From Prorocentrum cordatum (taxonomy: Eukaryota; Sar; Dinophyceae; Prorocentrales; Prorocentraceae): a DNA stretch of 64,000 nt. The notes under the pieces are model-generated. The model searched no databases. It saw nothing but the letters and a program-made list of their open reading frames with translations, and was not told the DNA's origin. The stretch spans positions 326,129-390,128 of the forward strand of contig CAUYUJ010003558.1 in NCBI GenBank assembly GCA_963575745.1. The letters run 5' to 3'. This document shows positions 1 to 12,289 of this stretch, one piece after another. Positions within the stretch are counted from its first letter, which is position 1. Each line of letters begins with the position of its first letter. A program made the translations under genes and the position numbers.

Positions 1-1339
1 TGAACGGCTCAACGGAGTTAGTCCGTCGGACCATGAGCTGGAGCCGTCCCCGTGCGAAGCTCCTCATGCCACCTCTATGGGGCGCAGCGTAGGGGACACC
101 GTACGCAATTGAACATTTGTTTGGGGACGTCGTCGCTTAGCCCCGCTCGGGGATCTATCGGTGGGGTGCTGGACAACGCCCCCTCCTTCTCGCCCGCGCC
201 CACTTCTAGGAACGCACCCACCTTCTTTGGGTAAGGTCCTTGGGATATTAGCCTCCATAAGTGCAGCCTGCCGTGCATGCTGCCGTTGGATGGGACGAAT
301 GGCTGCCTCAAGCCACGGGCCTGGCCCCCAATGTGTAGTGCTTACGCTTCGCGCACACATAGATAAAAGTGCTACCGCTTGTTTCAGGCAGCAGCATCTC
401 ATGGCCAAACTTCCTGAACTTCAGGAGCACTGCAGCCTCTGATCCCGATCCCGACTCCGCCCTTGCAAGCCCCGAGGCTAAGTTTCGTGACAAATCGCGA
501 ACCGTTGAAACACCACTTGCACTGCCTGGCGTTGCCTACCCAATTCCACTGGTGCTCTGGGAGGGACGACTTTGGCGTTTGAGGGCACTTACTTGGTCGA
601 ACCTCGAACAAGCCCATCTCTGGCCACAACGGCAAACGACCGGCCGAGAAGGAGGAGGAGGAGGAGGAGGAGGAGGAGGAGGAGGAGGAGCAGTGGCCGC
701 CTGCCTCTGCCGCTCCTCCGCCCTCTTTCCTTCTTTCCAGTCTTGTTTGTAGCCATGCCGACTCCGCCCGCCAGCTGTCAAGCGCCTCTTCCTCCTGCGT
801 CCTGTTTCTCTCCTGCCTGTGACCATGTTGACCCAAGCCGCCCCGCTATCGCGGAGGCGCTGCTGTCCCCCGCGGAATCGGCTCCGCTTGCGTCGCGCCT
901 GTCGCCCTCCAGCTGTCGGCCGGGTGTCGGCGCTAATGCACGGCGCCGCCGCGGTGCGTTTCCATCTGGCGCCCCCACCCCACGATTCGCCCGAGCAGGG
1001 AAACCATTGTTTGAATCACGCGCCTGGCTTGCTTCTGTTAACCACAAGCTGACATTACGATGCCAAACAGAAACCGTTGACCAGAATCCACAACCGAGGA
1101 TGTCTTGGACCGGCGCTGACCGCTGACCCCCCTGCCTGGCGTGCGGACTGCGTCAGGGGCGACGCGGGACGCGCCGCCAGGGGGCCCCAGCTCCGACCCA
1201 AGAAATCCGCACGTGCCTCCGAAAGTTGTTCATGCCACTGTTCGTTCCTGCTCCGCTGGGCGAAGTCCCGCCCAGGCAGCAGGATGAGCAGCTCCCGCCG
1301 CCGACGGCGGCGGCGGCAGCAGACTTCGACGGCGCGCGC
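1..1339. other. Intron sequence left of the helicase exon; no gene seen
   Basis: This stretch should be intron of the minus-strand helicase gene. It is GC-rich, without a recognisable protein motif on either strand. The only clear structure is a GGA microsatellite at 650-690. Confidence 0.4.
650..690. repeat. (GGA)n microsatellite
   Basis: About 13 perfect GGA units on the plus strand. All frames through it are open, which inflates apparent ORFs here. Confidence 0.95.
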
Positions 1340-1405
1340 CGTCGTCCAGGGGCGGCTGCGCCGCGATGTGCGCGAAGGCGGGGCAGAGGTAGGCCAGGGT
1401 CTTGC
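1340..1405 (-). CDS. DEAD-box helicase exon after Walker A
   Basis: A 66-nt exon encodes GKTLAYLCPAFAHIAAQPPL and then DDG. It completes the P-loop (Gly codon split by the intron, then KT) and adds the following helix, which in DDX5-type proteins usually reads KTLAYLLPAIVHINAQP. The acceptor is CCGCGCAG|GC. The best donor is GACG|GCGCGC, but other GC dinucleotides lie nearby, so the left end is uncertain by a few bases. The Cys replacing the usual Leu is a tolerated position. The next expected exon (PIVLVLAPTREL) was looked for in 1-1339 and not found, so it probably lies outside the window. Confidence 0.75.
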
Positions 1406-1446
1406 CTGCGCGGGAGTGCGGGGAGGCTCTCCATCCCGACTCCTTA

Positions 1447-1960
1447 CAAACAAAGCGTCCCTGTCGCAGCCCCAGCCGTGTCGGTAGGGCGGGCTGGGCG
1501 TCTCGCCTGAAACTTCCTCGCTAGTTGTGATCTCGAAGCTGTTGTTACGAAGTTGCAATCGATTCGCGGATGGAGGGCAGACCGTTTTCAAAATGTGGCT
1601 ATCGCCTGAGCGCGCCGCGCACATTGGCATTCAAGGTTGCAGTAATCTCGCGGATGGAGGGCGGGCCGTTTTCAAGATGTGGCTCTCGCCTCAGCGCCGC
1701 GCACATTCGTCTTACAAGTTCGCAGCAGTTTCAAGGATTCGTGTGGTTGAAGTCCCAAGGATGGTGTTCTAGCACGGGGTAGGATTGTCGGGGCGCACCG
1801 AATAGCGTTGACTCGCAACGTTGAAGTGCCAGGAATTGTGTTTTGGTACGGTTTAGGCGTGTCAGGACGCAACAGGCACGTTGATCCGCGTCGCTGGGGT
1901 CCCCAAAACAGCGTTTTGGCATGATCGAGGATTCTCGGACGGGTGTCTTCTCATTTGCCA
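1447..1960 (-). repeat. Composite tandem repeat element, copy A
   Basis: Read on the minus strand this has three modules. First come two to three leader units of about 80 bp containing CATTCCTGGGACTTCAAC-like sequence. Then come two core units of about 80 bp containing GTGCGCGGCGCTGAGGCGAG and CCGCCCTCCATCC. Last comes a tail with TTTCAGGCGAGACGCCC and GGGGCTGCGACAGGGA. The same order of modules recurs at 28210-29015, 30935-31795, 38640-39450 and 41500-42335, there on the plus strand. No coding potential was seen. It lies in the intron between the 4383 and 1340 helicase exons. Confidence 0.75.
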
Positions 1961-2559
1961 CTTCCCAACATGACAATACATTTTTGGGAATCTAAAAAGA
2001 GGTAATTTGGAGGGAGGGTTTAGACCAACATTGTTGATGCGTCTAGGGCTTCGACGAGTCCCCCTCCTCCTCGTCCTCCTCCCCTCTCACGCCCGTTGGC
2101 ATCCGAGTGTAAGTGGAAGAAAACCTCACTCCCACCCTCCACCCTCCCTCCTCCCTCACTCCCCCCTTCGGGTGGTGGGGTCGCCCCGCGCTTCCTTTGC
2201 CAGCACAATCGTTTAACGTCGGGGCAGGGCGACAAAGGCGTGGGTCGAGAACGTGAGCCCCTGCGCGGGAGTCCTAAAGCCCCATGGAGGCGCCGGGAAT
2301 GAACAGCGCTGTGAGGTGGAAGGCCAAATACGAAGAACCTGAAGGCACCTCTCCAAAGCCGGGTTTGCTGGTAATCCTCGCTCCCCTCCAGCCGTGATCA
2401 TCAGGCTCAAGATACCGTGAACTTACCCACACCAGGATACTCAACGTTGGAGAGCAGAACAACGAAAGGCATGAGAGCACTCCGATGAAGCTCGGCTTGA
2501 ACATCTCGTCGCGCCAGCTGCACCCCCCTTGCCCAATTACCCTCCAGCGTCTTCACCGA

Positions 2560-3010
2560 AAGCTCACTGATCCAAAGAAATACCCAGCATGAATCGCATT
2601 CATGTGCAGAACCCACATGCGAACAGTACGAAGGAATGCAACCGCCACCCCACAAAACAATCCAAATCAAAGCGAGAAAAAACACAGCAGACAGCACAAA
2701 GCAATTCAAATTACTCCAGAGTAGGACAGCAAGATGCACTTCTATGGATACCATGCCACTGAGCACACAACCATACCATGAATCGCGATGCAAGGCAATG
2801 CAAACAAACTGCAAAACAATGTAATGCGAAACGTAAACTGTGGCACCACAACACGAAGCGACGTTCATGAGACGGAAAACCAGCACACCGAACCAGCGCT
2901 GAGCAAGCACTTCCATGCAGCGTATCCCGAGTAAGAGCAGTGCAAGTCAATGCGACGCAATGGAAGACGATGCAGATCAAAGCACAGCAGCACACAGCAA
3001 CCAAGAACTC
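2560..3010. repeat. Degenerate GCAATGCAA-type short repeats
   Basis: The stretch is rich in imperfect units such as CAATGCAAA, AAGCAATTC and CGATGCAAGGCAATGCAAAC, with no fixed period. Similar tracts occur at 29230-29545 and 31830-32215. It is probably old simple-sequence expansion. Confidence 0.6.
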
Positions 3011-3419
3011 GTCCTGCCCCCGATGAAGCCCAAGAAGCGCCCGAGTGACCGCACCCTCGGCCCCCACCCACCCGCCCAGGACCAGGTGGGACCTCACACG
3101 TCGCCAGCGGCTTTCCTGCAGCAGGGGAGTTGGAGCCCCTTCGGCAAAGCCTGGTTTGGGAAGCCCTCCCGATACCCTGCTTACTGTTGAGTCGTACATC
3201 CACAACCTCTGACAATTCGAGAACCACCTACCTCCGTTGGAGCTCCCGGCACCATTCACCCTTAATCCGCCACCGTACCTCGATACACGTAGTGAAGTGC
3301 CCTCAGGTCCCTTAGAATCAATTGTATTGCATACGGAGTATTGCACATTTTTCTTAAGGGTCGCAAACACCCGAGTTCCAGGCGCTCGTTGGTGCTCTCG
3401 GGGCACGGTCGCCTGACTT

Positions 3420-4005
3420 TCCCAGAGGCCAGAGAAGCAAAGATGGGTCCAAGAGTGTCCTCAGAGGCTTCCAAGACGGTCCAAGAGGGCTCCATAAAGG
3501 TCCCAGAGCGCCCCATGGCGCCCAAATTTGCATCCAGACTGTCGAAGAGGCCCCCAAGACGCCCCAAGAGGGCTCCGAAAGGACCCCCAAGAGGGCCCAT
3601 AAAGCACACATCGCACATTGTCCTTACTACGTTTTGAAAGATGTTAACAGTTTTCGCCGTTTCGGCTCAAGAGGACTTCAATATCGCCTGAAGACGACCC
3701 AAGAGACCCCCGAGAGGGCTCCAAGACTGTCCAAGAGGGCCTCAAGGCGCCCCAAGATGGCCCAAGAGAGCTCGACGTGGGGGAACACATACTGTCATGG
3801 CGAGCCCTCCGCCCCAAGATGACCCCCGAGACCACCAGCAGGCCCCCAAGAGTCCCAAGAGACCAAAGAGGCACAAACGAGGCATCAAAAGGCCCCCAAG
3901 ATGCCCCCGAGAGGCTCCCAAACACTCCCGAACTGCCTCCAAGAGGCTTCTGAAAGGCCTCCCCAGAGATCCCAACAGGCACCCTCAGAGGCCTCTGACC
4001 TGTAC
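3420..4005. repeat. Degenerate CCAAGAGGCCCC repeat array
   Basis: Imperfect units of roughly 9 to 27 bases built on CCCAAGAGG(G/C)CCCC, CCAAGACGGTCC and similar. A second array of the same kind occupies 46590-47130, so this is a dispersed minisatellite family. Apparent Pro/Arg-rich reading frames here are a product of the repeat. Confidence 0.75.
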
Positions 4006-4382
4006 AATCCAGGCACGGCGGCGGGACGGGCCAACGGTCGCCTCGAGCCAGATCGATCCACGAAGGCCTCGGGCGCCCAACGCGGGGCGCAGGATGCCCG
4101 CCTTGAGCTTACACACGGCGTCCCGATGCGACCGAGAACGCTCCGACACGTGCAGTCTAACCGCGCATCGCAGGCGCCGAACGCGTCCGATGTCACGTTT
4201 GCCTCACAGCGTGGGCGTCTTCTGGGGGGCCCGCTTTTCCATCCGGAGTCTTCTTCTGACAGCCGGCAAACACCTCCGTCTTGACACCTGCCCGAACACC
4301 TCGGGCGCCTGCGGGGCGCAAAAACCAGAGTGCGGGCGCGCAGCGCAGGCGGGCGGCCCTTGCATGGGGGGGCCCGGGCTGC

Positions 4383-4446
4383 CGCTGCCGGTCTGGGCCA
4401 GCCCCACCATGTCGAAGCCCGAGAGCGCCACCGGCCAACCGATCGC
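4383..4446 (-). CDS. DEAD-box helicase exon with motif I
   Basis: A 64-nt exon encodes AIGWPVALSGFDMVGLAQTG and then SG. This is the strand-P-loop region of the first RecA domain, with the Walker A residues up to the Gly before Lys. The acceptor reads CGCGCCAG|GCG. The donor is AGCG|GCAGCC, again a GC donor. The Lys-Thr pair of the P-loop is absent here and supplied by the next exon at 1340-1405, which begins GC AAG ACC. Surrounding frames are long but random in composition. The match to WP.ALSG.DMVG.AQTGSG is strong enough to identify the family on its own. Confidence 0.8.
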
Positions 4447-5938
4447 CTGGCGCGGCCGCCGGCCGCCGGGCCGACGCCGGAGGGCTGGCGCCCTGGGGGG
4501 CGCCGAGGGCGGAGTGCGAAGACGACGGCGGGACGAGGGCGGCGTCGGAGCCAGCGGGTCCGGAAGATGCCCCGGGCGCCGCGCCGGGCTCTCCGGGGCG
4601 CGCGGGGGACGCTCATGAGAGCGTTCCGCGGAACGCTCGAAAGACAAGCCTGCCTGGAAAGAGGCCCGCCCCCCCGCCGACCCCCGGCCGGGCGCAGTCT
4701 CCCTATGGACCCATCAACCTCCTCGCGTCATGGAACAAACATTCTCACGGACATGTTTCGCCGCTTCTGGCATCCAAGGGCCCTGGCCGGGCCCCAGGAC
4801 AGTCCAAAACGGTTCGGGATGAATAGCGGGTGTATGGGAAATAGTACAGGCATCTGGGGAGGCACGTTGTGAGACAACGGCGACGGATGTTTGGGTCTCC
4901 CCAGAGCTTGCCCCTCTCTGATTGTTCTGCCCTTCGTGAACTCCCACTTCCAGGCCTCCTCGTGCTCCTCCTCATCAATTCCTTCAACTTCTTGCCGTCC
5001 TTGTCCTTCCCACCGCCCATCCTCGAGAACGGGGGATCGAATAGGGTTTCATGGGTTCGGTTGCCTTTCTGGGCCCTCCTCGAGGATGAGGGAGGGGGGA
5101 GGGGAAGGAGTGAGGAAGGTGTAGGGTCCTTAAGAACCGTTTCGTTGGGTGCCGAAAGTCTCGGGTGGCCTCTGGGATACTTCTTGGCCGCGCATTATGC
5201 GGCTATCTGCGCAAACCCACGGACATCTGCTGAGATCCCCGAGGTCTCCGGAGACGCGGCGAAAACCAAACACTATCAGGAAGTCGATCCTCGAACTTGG
5301 CTTTCCAATTCCTCCTCCTCCTCCTCCTCCTCCTCCTCCTCCTCCTGGGCCACGCCGTCCTGCCATCCTCATCACCGCGTCCCCCTCCGTCTCCTCCCTG
5401 GAGCCCGCCTTTCAGGGACGTGACGCATGTTTTCCCCTGCCTCCTCCACGACGAGGAGGGAGGCAATGGAGGGCTTGGGGCAAGGGAGGGGTAGGATGCT
5501 ACATTTTGCCATGGTTCCTCGAGAACCGAAGGTGTTGTTGAGCTTGGATGTGCTTAGGACTCTGGAGGCCTCTGCATGGGTCGTGAGCTGGGGCGGCACC
5601 GCGTAATCTTACGAAGGGGGAGGCAGCACTCCAGGGTGGGGGGAGGCAGGTTTTGAAATGGGTCTATGGGGGGAGGCCTCGGCGAGGTGGCGGGAGGCCT
5701 CACCTTGTGGCGTAGCCCTCCGGGACACCAGGCGAACTCCAGGAGGTCTCCTGTTTGAGGACCCTTACGGGGGGCCCCGGGTGTTCTGAACGCTTCTTGC
5801 AAGTTCGGAGGCAATTTCTGGGAGGCCTTGGCAAGACCGATTAAGGACTATCAAACCAAATTGGGGGGCCATTGAGTCGGGTTAGCCCTGATCAAGCCCA
5901 AGATTTAGCCAGACTGGGAGGCAGGGGCATGGGGGAAT
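4447..5938. other. Intron of the helicase gene; low-complexity, no gene
   Basis: This is the left part of the 12.6-kb helicase intron. It is GC-rich with a TCC microsatellite at 5310-5346 and purine-rich tracts after 5600. No protein motif was recognised on either strand. Confidence 0.4.
5310..5346. repeat. (TCC)n microsatellite
   Basis: About 12 TCC units on the plus strand. Confidence 0.9.
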
Positions 5939-6032
5939 GCTTCTTAGAAGGACGCTGCTTCTTAGAAGGCGCGGGCCTTACATCTATAGACAAGGCAAGC
6001 GCCTTCAAAGAAGCAGGGTGCTTCTAAGAAGC
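5939..6032. repeat. Palindromic hairpin element, copy 1
   Basis: A 94-bp near-perfect inverted repeat. Each arm of about 47 bases carries two GCTTCTTAGAAG-like blocks followed by GGCGC(G/T)(G/T)GCCTT, and the arms match at roughly 85 percent. The centre reads ACATCTATAGAC. Related copies lie at 25947-26023 and 42689-42779. It could extrude as a cruciform or be a small foldback transposon. Confidence 0.8.
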
Positions 6033-6339
6033 CTTCCCTCCTCACCCTACCCCACTCTGCGCGTGGCCGGAATGAGGCGCCTGTGGAGGGGGGAGGGGAG
6101 GGGGAGGAGGGACGGATCTCGAATCCCTCCGTGCTGGGCTCTGAAATCAATTCCTGTTGTAGTGCCCTTAACAGGGGGTGGAGTGGGGGGGGCGACACAA
6201 TTGCGGGAAAGGGGGGCGATCCAAATTTTGTGTTTCCATCCACGCCCATCGACACCATTACCACCATCATCACCACGCCCAATGGCACCCTGCAGAATGC
6301 TTCGGCAACGACCAATGGGCATCAGTTGTCAGCAATGAC

Positions 6340-7890
6340 CTGGTCAAGGGGACCAGCCACGCAGAGTAGAGAGCAGCAGCACTGAGCAGCGAGCTCCCGA
6401 TGAGCGAACCTTGCTGGCGCAGTAACGCAAGCAAGTGCGCAGCAGACCGCACCCAGACGAGCCACAAGCACCAGTGAGCACCATTGAGAAGCATTGGGCA
6501 GCACTGAGCCAAGTTTTGAATAATAGCATTTGTGGAAGCGTTAGGCGGGCTGTCAGCACTAGTGATCAGGCGCGCTCAGCAGGAAACGTAGTATCGGCAG
6601 CTGTGGGCAACAAGTGAACAATCAGTGGCCTGAGCTGACAGCGAGCAACAATAAGCATCAACGAACACTACTGCGCAACAACGGCCACCCGTGAGCAACG
6701 CTGATCAGACCTGCGTAGCACTGACCAGCAGCGGGCAGGCAGCGAACAAAAAAACACCCAGAAGTAGCATGAAACACCTGTGATCAACTCTGAGACGCAG
6801 TGACCGGCGGTGATCATCAGTGTCCAGCACTGGGCACCAGTGAGTAGTAACGATTAACTTTGAACAGACATTGAGCAGCGCTGGTCAGCACTGCGCAGCG
6901 ATAGCCAATCAGCGGCAAGCATAAAGCACCAGCGGGCAGCATAGAAAGCGCCAGTCAGTGCTGGGCCATCAATGAGCAACGACCATCAGAAGTCGGCAGG
7001 CATTTTGTCGCACCGTTTATTTCTGTGCAGTGGGCGAGCATGGGTCAGCAGGGAGCACCGATTAGAAGAACATAACGCCATGACATATGATTGTGTGATG
7101 CCGCGTTGTGCTTGTTCGTGTGTACATTGCTTGTTTTGGGTATGCATGTTTCTTCTTTGTTGTTGTGCGGGTTGCTATGCTTCTTGTTGTAGTTGTTGCG
7201 TGCCTGTTGACGTGGCGTTTTTTGCAGAAGAGGACGATCACAATGGGCCACCATTGAACAACACTGAACAGCGGTGAGCAACCAACGAGCAGCGAACGCC
7301 ATGAATTAGCAGCGGTGCTCGATCAGCGGCCTGCAGTGGGCAGCAACACGCCATCGGTCAGCAACAGTAGTCGATCAGCGCGCAGGCGGTGAGGCCATTT
7401 CCGCAACTCACTACATTCGCACTGCGTGCTCACTGCTTCCTCATTGATCACCACTGCATCGTACTGCTGCGGGACCCCCACACGTATCGTGCAGGGGTGG
7501 ACCACGCTGACTATTGCGAAAGGGACATGCCTTTTGAATCCTTCTGCGGTGGACGCGAGTTTTGAGTTGAGGCTGGCCCACGAACAACATAATGCAACAG
7601 CGACCAGCCATGAGCACTGGTGGGCATCAGTCGTCAGTAATGCGTAACGGTGAGCTTGCGGCACGCGATCAGCCAACACGCAGTGGTCAATCAGCGTGCC
7701 GCTGTGGCCAGAAAAAGAGCAGCCAGTGCAACTTGCAACACTGGACAGCAGTGAGCAGGCAGATAGTTTCAGCGGGCAATACTGAGCATCATTGCCCATG
7801 CAACGACCTGCACTGAGCGAGAAACGATCGGTCGAGATCCGGCTGTGAGCAATTAGTGAACACACAGCGTACCGACAGCGGGCAGCAGTG
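6340..7890. repeat. Degenerate GAGCA/CAGCACTGAGCA repeats
   Basis: About 1.5 kb is dominated by imperfect 10-12-base units such as GCAGCACTGAGCAGC, CCAGTGAGCAGC and ATCAGCGG. The stretch 7080-7240 within it is T/G-rich and free of the unit. No gene was recognised. Confidence 0.6.
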
Positions 7891-9695
7891 ATCAACGGAG
7901 GTGCTACGTCTTGCGGACCCTTGTGTCTTAGGGCAGACGGCTGTCATTCGTGATTCCGCTCTGGACTTTAAGGAAGGTATCTGTTATCTGTCACATTGTA
8001 GAGCTGTGTGGTTCCTCGGGGTCAGCGGGCTCTGTCGGCGCAAGAGTGACCCTGGGTAAGAGTGACCTGTGGTGCGCAGCTTCCGGGGGGCCGCTGGGGG
8101 ACCAAACACAAGCTCGCAAGACGCTACTATCGCACCGCACTCGGCGATCGGGGGACCCCAGTGAGTGCGCATCAAAAGTCACTCTGGCGAAGGGTCACTC
8201 TTACGTGTAGTCAACTCTGGTGTATGGGGCAAAGAGGTGCTACATATCTACGCAGTGCCACGGCAATCGCACCCATCCAACGCATTCGCCTTGCAGGGCA
8301 TGCTCGGCCATCTGGGGCCCAGGGCAGACAAATATGACATGTTACTGCTCTCTGAACGGTTCTCGATGGGTCGCCACGCAGGTTGGAACGCCAGAGCGGC
8401 AGCGGTATGTTGGCAATGCCTGAACGATTTTACTTGGGAGGGAAAGGGGAAGATGGGAGCGGACACCGACCGACCCGCTGTCCCCCAAGGGGCCTATGTA
8501 CCTGCTCAACGCGAGGGCCGTGCCAGCCCAGCCGATAATCAACATGGCTGCGGTGGTCCCTCCCCAGCCCGTGTCCTACGAGCGTGGTGGCCGAAGCTCG
8601 GCCGCAGCTAGGTGGCCGGATTGCGTGGGATGAGCAGGTTGGCGTGAATGTGAACGAGCGATGGGAATGTGCTGCCCAGCGGTCGGCCATGCCCGTCTGT
8701 CACTGGGACTCCTGCTGTGATCACGCTCCCACACATGGAGTCCAGCTTAACTTAAGCGTATCCCGCCTCAGTACTGCCTGAGCCGTCGGTTGCACCTCAT
8801 CGGCGCGTCAGCGGAGAGGTCATGCACGATGGGCAAGTGGCGGGCTCGCGGTCGACCTCCCGCCGTGACGGCCGAGAACAAGCGCGCGCGACAGGTCTGG
8901 GGCTGGCCGCCACGCGATTGGGGGTGCGCCAGCCTCCAGCCCACGCCAAGCAAGCATCAGGAAGGGCATCACTACCCACGCGAGCACTGCTGCCTCTTGT
9001 CGTCCTCCTCTCGCCTCTCGTCCTGCTGCGCCCCCCACCCTCTCTTCCATGCCCTCTTCGTCCATCTCATCTTGCCGTCGGGTGTGAGAGAGGGGCGCGC
9101 GTCCCGCGCGCGCCCCTTCCACAAATACGCAGACCAGGCCGCCCAAGGCCGACGCCGCCGCCTGCTGCTGCTTCTCGTCGTCTGCCGTGATCCCGTGTGT
9201 GGGCGGGGATCGTCTCTGAAGCGCCTGGTGGAGCGCCCAGCGGGTCGCCCCGCCTTGATGTGCATGTCTGGCGCTTCGCGCGACATTTCAATGAGTGCGT
9301 ATCCATCCGCTCTTCCGCCTCCTCGTCCTCGCCCTGCGTCCCCGTGTGCATTGGACGCCCACGCCGTGCCAAAGAACGGATATTGCCCGCGGCGCTTCGC
9401 TCACGCATGTCTCGAGCTCGGACGACCGCGAATGCCAATCACAATGCACCAAATGAAGGAGGGGCTGGAGGTATAACGAGATCCGTCGTCATGAAAGGAT
9501 CATGGCGTCTTGGGCTGTACCACGACTTCTGAGGCGCCGGCACCAGCGGTGCAGCATCGTTGCCGATCGGACCCCATCGGTGATGCAAGACTATACTGCC
9601 CACCCCGTGATGCGCAGAGCAGTGCTCTTCAGAAGGAACTGTTGACGATGAAAGAGAGGCGCGTGAGTGCTATGAGCGGGAACATAGTTTCCAGC
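7891..9695. other. Intron sequence; no gene recognised
   Basis: GC-rich unique-looking sequence between the short-repeat tract and the copia insertion. Open frames exist on both strands but none shows a family motif, consistent Cys/His spacing or an obvious repeat. Confidence 0.35.
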
Positions 9696-9700
9696 GAGAT
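9696..9700. other. Target site duplication, left (GAGAT)
   Basis: GAGAT immediately precedes the left LTR, and the same five bases follow the right LTR at 16622-16626. A 5-bp duplication is the usual size for Ty1/copia integrases. Confidence 0.9.
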
Positions 9701-9938
9701 TGTCGGAGCGCGCGCGGATGCGCACGGGCCCTTTTCAGCGCACGGGCCAAAGAGGGCTGCAGTCCAACTCTCTCCACTATATGCTACACTGCTGATGCTA
9801 CCTACCTACCCACATGCTATCTGCCACACTGCATTGCTACATGGGGTCGAAAGCTCCAGATGACCACACAACGTATGGGGTCAAGAGCTCCGGTATATAC
9901 AATCAGCAAATGCCTTGAACATGCAGGATGCCTCAACA
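9701..9938 (-). repeat. 3' LTR of copia 1
   Basis: 238 bp beginning TGTCGGAGCG and ending GCCTCAACA on the plus strand, that is TG...CA in both senses. It matches 16384-16621 at 233 of 238 positions. Inside is a 16-base direct repeat of the form ATGGGGTC..(A/G)AGCTCC, at about 9841 and 9876. The string GTATATA (minus strand, near 9895) is TATA-like, but dinoflagellate promoters generally do not use TATA. Confidence 0.93.
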
Positions 9939-9948
9939 CCCCTCCACC
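9939..9948 (-). other. Polypurine tract of copia 1
   Basis: On the minus strand GGTGGAGGGG abuts the 3' LTR. This is the expected place and composition for the plus-strand primer of reverse transcription. Confidence 0.8.
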
Positions 9949-10516
9949 ATGTAGGCGTCTGTAGCCTCACATGGCCTTCGTTCGTGCTTGTCAGGGCTCT
10001 TCACTAGACCGCAACCTAGTGCCGGTGGCTCTCCGGAGCCACGCGTGGAGAAGAGTGGTGCAGTCTACTGTACAAGTAAAAGGTGGTCGGGCCAGCTGCC
10101 CGAGCAGTCCTTGCATCTACCGATGCTCAAAGGTCGCCCCTCTCTGTCGTCACCGCACGGGAGTTGATCAGACTCCAGCCACGCAGAGACACGCCCAACC
10201 CGATCAGTCCAGAAGCGGGTACCTAGGTAGACTAGGGTTTGCCGGCATTGCTGCTTCTGCCGGAAAGGTTAGTTTCTTAGCCTGCTTTGCTGCTGCTTTG
10301 TTGGGTGCCTCCCCAGCGCGGCTCCTGAGCCACTGCCAGTGGTCCTCCCTTTCGGTGCCCCTCCTCGGCTCCCTCAGCCACAGGAGGGTCTCCCTGCCCA
10401 CGCGGCTCTCTGGGCCGCAGCAGGGCCATGCCCGCCAGCATGCACAGCAGCGCAGCGTACGTGGCTGACGCGACTTCAACCACGCTGCTCGTGTTCTCGT
10501 CCGGGCCGCGGGTGGC
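9949..10516 (-). other. 3' untranslated part of copia 1
   Basis: About 570 bp between the RNase H stop codon and the polypurine tract. No coding motif was seen. In many copia elements this distance is short, so it may be a spacer or the remains of a longer reading frame. Confidence 0.5.
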
Positions 10517-12289
10517 TCACAGGGCCACTCCGTGCTCCGGCCGGGTCCCTGGGCGGGCCTCCGGGCCACGCCAGGCTGCCGCAGCCCACCTTCGTAGGCT
10601 TTCGCGGCCTTGGGTCAACACTGCTATGAATGCTGTCACCGTTCGAGTGCTCAAGCCCTCTCTCAAAGGCTCTCGCCTTCGTAGCGGCATCATCTCGAGT
10701 AGCTGGTCCAGCCGTGCTTTCGGATGTACCTTCGTACCGAGGCCTGCCCAGTTGACAGAGCCGTCAACCTTGAGCAGATCCCCGCGCTTCTCTCGGAAGA
10801 ACTCCTGCACCCACAGGTCCTTCACAGATAAATGGCGCACCTTGCCACTGCCCTGCCTGTTGCAGATGCTCCGGGCCGTCGAAGAGTCGCTCAAAACCAC
10901 CAACTTGCACGGCAGACGCATCATTACCTCGATGACCTGCGTCGTCTGTACACCCATCGCCGTGCCTTTGATGATGGTATAAAACTCTGCCTCCCCAGAG
11001 CTCAGCGCAAGCAGTGCCTGTTCGGACGCGCTCATATCTATCGAATGCAAGTGCTCTCCAAAACGTTCAACTACACATGACATGCTCTCCCTCGTCTCTC
11101 TGTCGGCGGCCCAATCAGAATCGCAATACTCAGTCAGATGCGTCGGCATCTTCTGGTGCGCGAAGATCCAGATCTCGCCGGGATGATCAAGGAGGTAACG
11201 AGCGCACCTGTTCAGACGCAGCGCGCGCATCTTGGTAGGCGTCGTCATCCCCTCCATGACCGTGTTCGTGGTGAGCTTGACACTCGGGACATCCTCTGCT
11301 AGGTGCTGCAAAGTACCGGCCGCTGTCCTGAAGAGTTGCGCCGGCCCCGTCGCCAGAGGATCTGTGATGTCTCGATCACCTTTCCCGGTGTCCTTCGACG
11401 AGGGTGTTGTCATGCCCCGGGACGATCCAGGCTGCAGGCCTTGCAACTCCATCAGGCTGGTGATGTGGTCCAAATTGCCCTCCCACTCGAATCCGCAACT
11501 GGTCCACCGGATCGTACGCTTGAGGTGCTTCAGCTCCGTGGCCTGCCCTCCGTGCTCCGGAGGTCCGATACGAAGGAATATCTTGACCTCGAAGCGGCGC
11601 TGCGTGATCTTGTCAAGCTCGTCCAGCGCCTCCTTCTCTGCCTCCGCCTACAAATCGTCTCCGTGACACCCGAGACTGATGTCCAGCGCATGATGTACGA
11701 ACACCATCGGTACGACCATGATCATGACGAAACCCTCACCCACGAGAGCTTTGATCACGTAACTGTCGAACTGCTTGCTCGCCTCCCCGGTGCCGCACAT
11801 GGCTTTGCGCAACAGCCACGCGAAGCCTTCCTTCCGCGCGTCAGCTGGCGGGATGACCGCTGTCTTGCCCGTCGGCTCTGCGTGAAAGAATGCAACCGAA
11901 ACGTCGTAGCCTGCCACGAGCCTTGCCCAAGTGCCGTCTGGGCGCTGCTTGGACGTAGCGAGGCTTACGATGATCCTAAACACCTTTACTGGTGGTGTGG
12001 ATTGCGTTGCGTCCTCTTTGGCGTACGTGTTCACCTCTGTTGCAACCAGGCGTGCTCGCACTGCCTCCGGGTCCGCCTCCACAGGCTTCGGCTCAAGCGC
12101 CCACTTGGCGTTGACCAGCTTGAGCCCCATCTGCTTGGCATCTGACCAGGAGATATCATGCTTAACTTCGTAAGCATCGATTTGCCTCATCTCCTTGATC
12201 TTGCCTTCGTGCACCTTCTGTGGGTCAAGCTTGACACCGGCCTTCGTTGAGAAGTACTCTTTGCTCCAGTCCATGTTGATAGGAACCAC
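10517..12289 (-). pseudogene. Copia 1 reverse transcriptase and RNase H
   Basis: This frame carries the copia reverse transcriptase and RNase H. RT motifs in order are VNAKWALEPKP, ARLVATEVNTYAKED, the catalytic Asp in YDVSVAFFHAE, GTGEASKQFD, and the second catalytic site CHGDDL at about 11651-11668. Directly after DDL comes an in-frame TAG (11648-11650), and the same frame then continues through the connection region to RNase H. RNase H shows EYCDSDWAADRETRESMS, LSSGEAEFYTIIKG, VVLSDSSTARSI and GKVRHLSVKDLW, so its Asp-Glu-Asp residues are kept. A +1/-1 change near 12300 separates it from the upstream frame. Conserved motifs around the stop suggest recent inactivation. Confidence 0.88.

Noticed and set aside
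1-1339. Search for the next helicase exon (PIVLVLAPTREL)
   Set aside because: No codon string fitting this motif was found on the minus strand; the exon is likely left of the window.
3655-3670. GCCGTTTCGGCTCAAG as a third spliced-leader relic
   Set aside because: Two mismatches in 16 bases and no cDNA-like or ORF1 sequence downstream; chance cannot be excluded.
3797-4647. Plus-strand frame of 273 codons and minus-strand frame of 243 codons
   Set aside because: The minus frame that matters here is only the 64-nt helicase exon; the rest is intron sequence with GC bias.
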